From positions 1-60,920 of IMG/VR virus record IMGVR_UViG_3300017605_000625: a stretch of DNA of 60,920 nt; one strand, 5' to 3'. The notes beneath the pieces are model-generated. The model saw nothing but the letters and a program-made list of their open reading frames with translations. It was not told where the DNA came from and did no database searches. Shown here one piece after another: positions 54,890 through 60,920 of this stretch; positions within the stretch are counted from its first letter, which is position 1; each line of letters begins with the position of its first letter. Made by a program: the position numbers and the translations under genes. Source of the DNA: a virus.

Positions 54890-55620
54890 GTGTCGATCCT
54901 AACCACATTAACGGTGATGCCCGGAGGCGCGGAGATAGTCACGGTGACGACTTGTGCCGGTTGCGGTGTAGGCGGTTTGACGGTCGATGGCCTGCCGGAC
55001 CATTCGTTGCGAACCACGCTAACGTCATAATAGAAAACATTGCAGTCTGGATGACCATTGACACCAGCGGCAGTGTTTGGCTGAGAGCCACTTCCATCGG
55101 CGGCATATTGCCAGATATCCCAATGATCCCAGCTTGCCTGAATTTGTGGTGCCGCTCCATAACGCGGTATCCACAAAGGATGCTTGCCCAGAAAGGCATC
55201 CTTAGTATTCCCTAGAACTTCTTTGGCGGTGTTGCCGCTGTATAGCGTGGCAATTCTTCCGGTCTGGCTATCTAGCAAGCCCAGAAATTCCCTGACCTGA
55301 TTCAATTGCATTTGCTTGGGACCATAATCCTCCCAATCCAGCGCTAGCCTCGTATTGTCATCGGGCTTGGCAACACTAAGAAATCTATCTACCTGTTCCT
55401 GCACTGGATCATTGGTGCCGAAGTGATAGGCCAGCCATAGATATCCGCGACTTTGAGCTTCAATGCGCGCTTTGGCATAATATTGATCTGTGTTGTAATT
55501 GCCTTCCGTTGCTTTCCAACCGATAGCGATCAGGTCCTTGTTTTGGGATAACTTATCCCAATCGACAGGCCAGCTATAATGGCTGAGATCAAGGAATTGT
55601 ATTTTGGGAATGACTGCCAT
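54886..55620 (-). CDS. GH25 endolysin (muramidase)
   Basis: A 244-residue glycoside hydrolase. FLDLSHY (Asp11), WKATEGNYNTD, LALDWEDYG (Asp95, Glu97) and DIWQYAADG are GH25 active-site motifs. C-terminal part after about residue 215 (TVTISAPPGITVNVVRI) is a Pro-rich tail. No signal peptide, so it depends on the holin. Cuts beta-1,4 bonds in peptidoglycan. Confidence 0.87.
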   Translation of the reverse strand: MAVIPKIQFLDLSHYSWPVDWDKLSQNKDLIAIGWKATEGNYNTDQYYAKARIEAQSRGYLWLAYHFGTNDPVQEQVDRFLSVAKPDDNTRLALDWEDYGPKQMQLNQVREFLGLLDSQTGRIATLYSGNTAKEVLGNTKDAFLGKHPLWIPRYGAAPQIQASWDHWDIWQYAADGSGSQPNTAAGVNGHPDCNVFYYDVSVVRNEWSGRPSTVKPPTPQPAQVVTVTISAPPGITVNVVRIDT

Positions 55621-55621
55621 T

Positions 55622-56572
55622 TTATCCCGCCCTGATCATGGTGATGCCGCCCATGTATGTTGGCGGCAAAATACCGAATGCTGTGCTGGTGCCGCCTTGC
55701 GCGGTTCCGTTAAAGGTTGCCGATAAATTGGAAGTTACCTGTCCATCCACGGCGACATTTTGCCAACCGAAAGCTCCGACGCCACTACCACCGAAATTGA
55801 TGGCGGTCTGTGGACTACCATTAGATAGCAAATTAGTAGTAGTTAGTGCCGTTCCTGTAACCGATCCGGAAGGCGTATAGGCTGGCAGATTGGCCGTAAT
55901 CAAAGTTTTGCTCTGGCTGCTACCAACGGCAAGGGCGGTGTTTCCGTCAACCCCAGAGACAGCGGAAGTTATTCTTCCTGTTCCTGAGTTAATCGTGGCA
56001 CGGAAGCGCCCTCTTGCGTCGGGCAATGTAGTCCCGCCAAGAAGATGCGTTAGAAGTGGATATGTTGCCGAACTGAAGGCAGTTCCGTCGCAAAGTAAGT
56101 ATGGCGGCTTAGTTCCGTTAGACGCCCATCCGGGAACAGTCGTACCAGCGTAATCCCAATACTCTCCAACGCGCCCAAGATTACGATATCCAACGGAAGT
56201 GCCGTCATAATAAACGTCCTGTGCCCACGGAGGCAGACCAATGATACTAGTTCCGGCACTTGAAGTCATCGTAACAAAAAAGCTGGAGGGGGCGTTGAGA
56301 AGTCGATTGTCAATCGTCCACCCTTTATAGATGCCGGGGAGAACAATAGTTAGGCCGTTTACAGTTGTGGTCCCAGTCAATCTAATGATTGAGCATTTAG
56401 CCTGAGAGGCAGTCAATGTTACGCTAAAGCTTGATAGGGCTACGGTGGTGACGCCACCAAGCATGGTGTCAATATCAGTAAAGTTGCCATTGACAGGCAA
56501 ATCCCATGTACCAACGTCCGTGCCCCGGATTGGAACGGCGAGAGAAGTGTTGACTGTGGTTGGGTCGACTAT
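55622..56572 (-). CDS. Collar-domain tail fibre protein, ATA start likely
   Basis: A 316-residue fibre. Beta-rich N-terminus (VDPTTVNTSLAVPIRGTDVG), then the phage tail collar fold: YLLCDGTAFSSATYPLLTHL, TLPDARGRFRATINS. The C-terminus is Gly/Thr-rich and ends GGITMIRAG. No ATG, GTG or TTG precedes the conserved start; AGGAGG is 5 bases before ATA (56570-56572). A TTG at 56500 would cut off conserved residues. So ATA initiation or a lost ATG, next to an inserted HNH gene. Confidence 0.8.
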   Translation of the reverse strand: MVDPTTVNTSLAVPIRGTDVGTWDLPVNGNFTDIDTMLGGVTTVALSSFSVTLTASQAKCSIIRLTGTTTVNGLTIVLPGIYKGWTIDNRLLNAPSSFFVTMTSSAGTSIIGLPPWAQDVYYDGTSVGYRNLGRVGEYWDYAGTTVPGWASNGTKPPYLLCDGTAFSSATYPLLTHLLGGTTLPDARGRFRATINSGTGRITSAVSGVDGNTALAVGSSQSKTLITANLPAYTPSGSVTGTALTTTNLLSNGSPQTAINFGGSGVGAFGWQNVAVDGQVTSNLSATFNGTAQGGTSTAFGILPPTYMGGITMIRAG

Positions 56573-56584
56573 TGTAGCCTCCTA

Positions 56585-57103
56585 TTATTCTAACCAAGAC
56601 CACGTTGCGCCAGAACAAATATTGCTGACTGTCCCTTCTGGAGCATCGTATCTCTTGGATATTTCCTTAATTGTAAGACCGTTTTTCTTTAGCGATCTAA
56701 TATCTTGCACATTATTTTCGGAAAATCTAGCGCGTCCGGCTTTAGAGCCTCTGGCTTGTCGCTCCTTCTTATCTCTATCAGCACAATTATCAGCGTCAGT
56801 ACCCAAAAATAGATGATCTGGATTTACGCATGAAGGATTATCGCATTTATGAAGAATTAGCGCCCTTGCTTTCGGGCCATTACCTTCGGGAATGGGACCT
56901 TTGAACAACATCCATGAAACTCTGTGGGCTGGCGCAACTCCTTTTTCGTGACTTATTCTAATCCATCCATAGCCAAGAGCGTCCCTTCTTGCATTCCAAA
57001 TCCAGCATCCATTAATAGTATCCTCAATGATTTTTGGTAAAAATCTATCTATCAGTGGTATCTCCCCTCGTGACTTTCTATTAGCTGGATACGGTTTTCG
57101 CAT
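56585..57103 (-). CDS. HNH homing-type endonuclease
   Basis: A 172-residue protein. NGCWIWNARRDALGYGWIRI and ALILHKCDNPSCVNPDHLFL are the zinc-finger HNH core; the tail SENNVQDIRSLKKNGLTIKE and ISKRYDAPEGTVSNICSGAT is a NUMOD-like helix-turn-helix. It sits between the large virion gene (TAATG overlap) and the tail fibre, exactly over where the fibre's start codon should be. Confidence 0.85.
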   Translation of the reverse strand: MRKPYPANRKSRGEIPLIDRFLPKIIEDTINGCWIWNARRDALGYGWIRISHEKGVAPAHRVSWMLFKGPIPEGNGPKARALILHKCDNPSCVNPDHLFLGTDADNCADRDKKERQARGSKAGRARFSENNVQDIRSLKKNGLTIKEISKRYDAPEGTVSNICSGATWSWLE

Positions 57104-58719
57104 TAGTGTCTCTTGGTAGCTCTTAGCGCGCGATCAATTCTACCACCGCGCGCTTCTTGCATTTCTGGCAGCGTCGTGGCGCGACCAGTCTGAAACAATG
57201 CTCTAGCGACATTTTTCTTTTGTGGAATATATTTGAGCGGTCTAGCCAGTTTCCCCGCTGCACTGAAGGTTTCGCCCATCAATCGCGGAGACATAAGCGG
57301 CAGCACAGCCGCAACCTTGCTGGCACTACCGGGATGAACCGCTGCACCCTCCAGACCAAGGGCCGCAAGAAATCTGTTTAGCCCTCTAGGCGTCCATGTG
57401 TTCAGGTTTTGCCCGGCCAGCGCCGAGACAATATGCGGAGCACCGGAATCTCGGAGGTATTCGATAAGCTTCTCGCGATGACCGAAGTTGGTGTTGACGT
57501 TATTACGCAGGGTGGATTGAAGCTTTCTAAGAGCAGTATCGATGCCCTTGGTTTCGCCTAATGAAAGAGTGCGCTCGATTTCTCCAACCAGATTAGTAGC
57601 CTTCTCATAACCCCCCATGACCTTGGCATATTCGGGTACTTGATCGATGATCGACTGGCGAACAGCGCTATAATATTTATTGGCAATCGTTCGTGCCGGT
57701 GTGTGCGGCTCTGTACCATCACGAATGTCACCGATCTTTTTCTTGAGTGCGTCAAAACCTTCTGGTGTATGGAACTCCTTCGGAGGAAGCGCCATCCACT
57801 CTAAAACAGTATCGTTAAGCTCAGAGCGAACATTTGCGGTCTTTGGCGATAGTTCCTGTCCTTTGTAGTTGTGGATATTCATTGTATCGCGAATGGCCTG
57901 ACCGATCTTGTTCCAATTCAAAACAGTAGTGTCAGCACCCACACCCGTCATGCCAGCGCGATATTCAGCGCCTCTTTGGGCTCGCATGGTTTCAATTGCA
58001 TCACGCGCTGTTTCGACAACATCGCCAAGTGGAACATGCCCGCGCATATTTTCGTTAAGAGATTTTAGCGCTTCTCCGCCTTCATATCCGGCATGAGCAG
58101 CCTCTTCTAATGGTCGCCAGTGAGTGCCAGTGAGAAGGCCAACGCCTTCTGTGCCAACGCGGCCCGCAGTCTTCGCCGCGATAGCGGCGGCATTGATCGG
58201 ATCGATGGCGCGGCCAGCGGTCGCTGTAACTTCACCAACTTTGCCGACCATACCCGGAGCGCGAGCCAAGGCCGAGCCACCGCCTGTTAGCAACAGGGAA
58301 GCGTCTGCCGCGAAACCAACGGGATCACTGGCTAGAGTTTTCTTGACGTTATCGATGCTGCCGTAGCGATCAACCAGCATCTTGCCAACAGCATCGGGAT
58401 ATTTGATATGTTCTGTTGAGCCGTAGAGACCTGCCTTTTCCATCAAGCCCAGTGCGATATTTCCGACGCTCTCCATCGTGTCGATAGGATGCATGATTGG
58501 ATGCACCATAGCCTTGCCAAATTCCATAGCGCTGTGAGGAATATTGGTAACGGCTCTGGCGGGGACTTCAGACCAATCCGGGGCTGGAGTTGGTATAGAA
58601 GCCTTGGCTTTGCTCTCTTGGTCTAGATTTTCCAAAAATCCACCAGCGGGCGGCTTCTCAGGCTCAGACGGCGTTGTGCTTAAATCTTTGCCAGACAGAT
58701 CATCCAAGAAACCCATCAC
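57103..58719 (-). CDS. Virion/ejection-type protein
   Basis: A 538-residue protein. Short Pro/Gly N-terminus repeats GGFLENL-like segments, then a large all-helical region (HPIMHPIDTMESVGNIALGL, KYPDAVGKMLVDRYGSIDNV) and Gly/Ala-rich stretches. Resembles internal virion or DNA-ejection proteins of short-tailed phages in length and position. Overlaps the gene upstream by 4 bases. Confidence 0.55.
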   Translation of the reverse strand: MMGFLDDLSGKDLSTTPSEPEKPPAGGFLENLDQESKAKASIPTPAPDWSEVPARAVTNIPHSAMEFGKAMVHPIMHPIDTMESVGNIALGLMEKAGLYGSTEHIKYPDAVGKMLVDRYGSIDNVKKTLASDPVGFAADASLLLTGGGSALARAPGMVGKVGEVTATAGRAIDPINAAAIAAKTAGRVGTEGVGLLTGTHWRPLEEAAHAGYEGGEALKSLNENMRGHVPLGDVVETARDAIETMRAQRGAEYRAGMTGVGADTTVLNWNKIGQAIRDTMNIHNYKGQELSPKTANVRSELNDTVLEWMALPPKEFHTPEGFDALKKKIGDIRDGTEPHTPARTIANKYYSAVRQSIIDQVPEYAKVMGGYEKATNLVGEIERTLSLGETKGIDTALRKLQSTLRNNVNTNFGHREKLIEYLRDSGAPHIVSALAGQNLNTWTPRGLNRFLAALGLEGAAVHPGSASKVAAVLPLMSPRLMGETFSAAGKLARPLKYIPQKKNVARALFQTGRATTLPEMQEARGGRIDRALRATKRH

Positions 58720-60920
58720 AGAGTTCCTTTCAGGAAGTAATCAGCGGTGTCGTTGTAGAACCTATTGAAAATATCCTTGTATTTCTTGGGGTCTTCCCGA
58801 AGCTGTTTGACGGCCTCTGGCAATCCGGTTTGCAGATTTTCCGGAAGCTGGCCAATCAAGCTGCGCACGATGTATCGCTGCGATGGATTTTGAGATTCAA
58901 ATGCCTGTCGCCAGCCGAGAGCATGGCCATTCTTCTGGAGATAGGCTTGAAAGAAAGCCTGTTCGTCGCGAGAGTTGCGCGCTGCGGCCTCAAAGCCAGC
59001 AATCAAGCGCTGAAATCCCTTGGAGCTATTTGTCAAGCCCGGGCTGGATTCGATACCAATTTTCTGGCCAGCAAAAGCCTCGCGAGGGCTAATCTGCGAA
59101 GCAAACGTCAAGCCCATACGGTTTTGGATTTTGTTGATGTTTTCTGCTGCCGCGACTTTATCAGGATCAAATGGAGGCTTATTGCCAGCCGCAATGGAAA
59201 GCGCATTAGCCTGTTTGGCTCGCTCCAAGCGTTCACCAAAATTAGCTGCTGGCTGGAGAGCCAAGCGCTGGATAAATCCATCTTTGTCGGCGTCTTTGGT
59301 TAGAGTGGCGTAAGACAATTTCATCGCCGCCAAGTCCTGCTCAAGGGCAGGAAGTTGCTGAGCGGCCTTGGTCTGGGCGGCAATAGTTGTATCAGCCTCT
59401 TTCTGGGCAGCGCGACCTATTGGAGAGCCCTTGCCGACATATCCAATCTTGGACGCTGGCGGCTCAAGATTGGATGCCAAAGAAGGCTCACCATATGGCG
59501 CAGGAGCCGCAGGAGGCGGTTCTGCACCAGCCGGTGTCGGAGCAATCGTAGCCGCAGGTCCGGCGACTTGTGGCGGAGGCGGTTGGGCCGCCGCACCACC
59601 GCCAGCCGGTGGCGTCTCGCCAGCCGCAGGTTTACCGGCAGGAACCCACGTTCCATCTCGCTTGAGAAGGCCACTTTCTTGGGTGCGCGGATTGAACCAA
59701 GTTGTTTCGCCGGTAAGCATGTTTTCGCCACCCTTAACCCAGCCAGCCGCTTCGATTTGAGTTTCCTGAAGTTTGCGTTGCGCTTTTTGGTTCTCGATTG
59801 TTGCGGCTGCCGCTGGCGTAATTTGCGTGTACTGCCGAAGATGCTTGTCGGCTTCCAAGGCAAGCTGTCGGGCGCGTTGATTGACAGTTTCATCCTCGCG
59901 AGAAGCCTCACGCTGCTTGGTAAGCGTCTCAGTGCCAGCCAAAAGACCCTTGCCGATATTCACGCCAGCATAGGGCGAGGTTCCGGCCATCATGCCAGCA
60001 CCAGCATTGATCAAAGCAAGCCATGGGCTTTTTGCAAAGCCACGTGATGTATCTGCGCTGTGGTCCAAATCTTTGTACGGCAACTCAAAAGTAGCGCCCT
60101 GCATGGCCCCTCGATTTTGCTCAGAGGCCATTCTAGCAGCGCGCGATCCACCAAAGGCGGGATAGGCGGCGGCTTCCGCATCTTCTTTTTCGGGTTCGGG
60201 AACGGGATTACTATTTTGCCATGCCTTATAGGCGGCAGGATCAGTTCTTATTGGGCTTCCCTCATTCACAGCGCCAGAGGTGGCCACGGCAGAGGGTGGA
60301 AGCTCGCCTCCCGGGATAGTGTCGGGGGCCTTAATAGCGCCGGGGTCTCGCATGTAATGCGCCAGAGCCGCCGCACGGGGCATTTCACCCATCGTTGGCC
60401 CTGCTGCAAATCGTGGGCGCTCGATTTGCCCCATCGTGGCCGCACGACCAAATCTGGTCTCAAAGTCCTCCGGGACATAATCCGGAGTTTCGCCGCCATC
60501 AGCATATCTCGGAGGATTCGGAGGATAATGTTTTGTTCCGGTGTAAATAGGCGGTTGAGGCCCCCTATCTTGATCGCCTCGCCAACCTTGTTGTCCGCCA
60601 CCGGCAACCCATTTGGCTCCAGCCCCCCATGCCTTGGCTCCATTTATTAGAGCATCCAATGCCGTAGGAGTTTCACCACCACCAGCGAAGGCTTGGTATG
60701 GTATGGTCCCGACCGCGCCGCCCTGAGCCAAGAACATCGGTGCAACGGTTGCTACCGTCTTCATAATATCCCCGATACCGCCGCTATCTTGCTTGCCGCT
60801 CGACATATTGAGAGGCTGAAGTTTTGGCTGATTGATCGGCGATGCATGCAATGCAATCGTTGGAATCGTCGGGTCTGAAGTCATCCATGGCGGTTCGCCA
60901 GAGACTTCGCCGCCGTCTGC
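58716..60920 (-). CDS. Large virion protein, partial at window edge
   Basis: At least 734 codons; the frame stays open to 60920, so the start lies outside the window. The visible N-terminal part has repeated FA-GGE-type turns (ADGGEVSGEPPW at the edge, FAGGGETPTALD, YADGGETPDYVP), then a Pro/Ala linker (about 430-480) and a long helical C-terminal domain ending FYNDTADYFLKGTL. Repeat-rich N-terminus and size fit an ejection or internal virion protein. Family not named. Confidence 0.65.
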   Translation of the reverse strand, partial: ADGGEVSGEPPWMTSDPTIPTIALHASPINQPKLQPLNMSSGKQDSGGIGDIMKTVATVAPMFLAQGGAVGTIPYQAFAGGGETPTALDALINGAKAWGAGAKWVAGGGQQGWRGDQDRGPQPPIYTGTKHYPPNPPRYADGGETPDYVPEDFETRFGRAATMGQIERPRFAAGPTMGEMPRAAALAHYMRDPGAIKAPDTIPGGELPPSAVATSGAVNEGSPIRTDPAAYKAWQNSNPVPEPEKEDAEAAAYPAFGGSRAARMASEQNRGAMQGATFELPYKDLDHSADTSRGFAKSPWLALINAGAGMMAGTSPYAGVNIGKGLLAGTETLTKQREASREDETVNQRARQLALEADKHLRQYTQITPAAAATIENQKAQRKLQETQIEAAGWVKGGENMLTGETTWFNPRTQESGLLKRDGTWVPAGKPAAGETPPAGGGAAAQPPPPQVAGPAATIAPTPAGAEPPPAAPAPYGEPSLASNLEPPASKIGYVGKGSPIGRAAQKEADTTIAAQTKAAQQLPALEQDLAAMKLSYATLTKDADKDGFIQRLALQPAANFGERLERAKQANALSIAAGNKPPFDPDKVAAAENINKIQNRMGLTFASQISPREAFAGQKIGIESSPGLTNSSKGFQRLIAGFEAAARNSRDEQAFFQAYLQKNGHALGWRQAFESQNPSQRYIVRSLIGQLPENLQTGLPEAVKQLREDPKKYKDIFNRFYNDTADYFLKGTL

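Noticed and set aside
54540-54908. N-terminal extension of the lipoprotein frame upstream of 54539
   Set aside because: It overlaps the holin in a different frame; the lipoprotein signal and AAGGTGG site place the start at 54539.
1-60920. CRISPR array
   Set aside because: The only tandem repeats are the 22-bp duplication and the 27-bp triple repeat, both within genes and without spacers.
1-60920. Integrase, excisionase or attachment site
   Set aside because: No tyrosine or serine recombinase motif is visible; the Cro-like gene alone does not show a temperate phage, and the missing part of the genome could hold one.

Overview
The window is most of the genome of a tailed phage of an alphaproteobacterium. 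The host assignment rests on a GcrA-family cell-cycle regulator (42714-43253), RlpA-like and CHAP-like secreted wall proteins of the type common in that class, and typical alphaproteobacterial-phage small genes. Both edges cut structural genes on the minus strand (1-250 and 58716-60920), so the two ends probably join through a missing stretch of virion genes on a circular or permuted map. No tape-measure protein is visible. The very large portal and the big ejection-type virion proteins suggest a short-tailed phage, but the tail type is not proven.

Layout. (1) 1-10840, minus: packaging and head module read right to left: TerL, portal, small virion proteins, a GroES-like co-chaperonin, scaffold-like protein, a zinc/winged-helix regulator, head proteins and the major capsid protein. 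Two HNH endonuclease genes are wedged in. (2) 10931-20601, plus: a cargo operon for a pseudaminic-acid-type nonulosonic sugar (PseB, PseC-like, GNAT, PseI, a cytidylyltransferase-aminotransferase fusion), with two methyltransferases, an oxidoreductase and an HNH gene. No PseG-like hydrolase and no glycosyltransferase are visible. (3) 20366-26503, minus: small regulatory and zinc-ribbon proteins, a DnaA domain IV protein and small membrane proteins. (4) 26504-28065: a control region with tRNA-Gly, operator-like palindromes, iterated hairpins and no convincing ORF. (5) 28066-36456, plus: a run of small genes, a putative zinc protease and a DUF3150/MoxR/VWA trio; nearly every gene junction carries a related two-hairpin RNA element. 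(6) 36519-40364, plus: small SH3-like proteins sharing a C-terminal helical motif, with the terminase small subunit alone on the opposite strand. (7) 40345-43450, minus: replication proteins, RusA, GcrA and a Cro-like regulator. (8) 43596-51681, plus: DGQHR protein, YqaJ exonuclease, ERF annealing protein, SSB-tail protein, HNH, AAA+ ATPase. (9) 51647-60920, mostly minus: membrane and lysis proteins (RlpA, CHAP-like, holin, GH25 endolysin), collar-type tail fibre and large virion proteins.

Control logic inferred from sequence: a CCCAA-W-TTGGG palindrome or its variant lies at the TerL/cargo junction, beside tRNA-Gly, in front of terS, and twice in front of the Cro-like gene. This suggests one repressor acting on several divergent promoters. 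Most early genes start after a GAGAGGG-type ribosome binding site. The items that look most novel are the family of intercistronic three-strand RNA elements and the C-terminal motif shared by about fourteen otherwise different small proteins.
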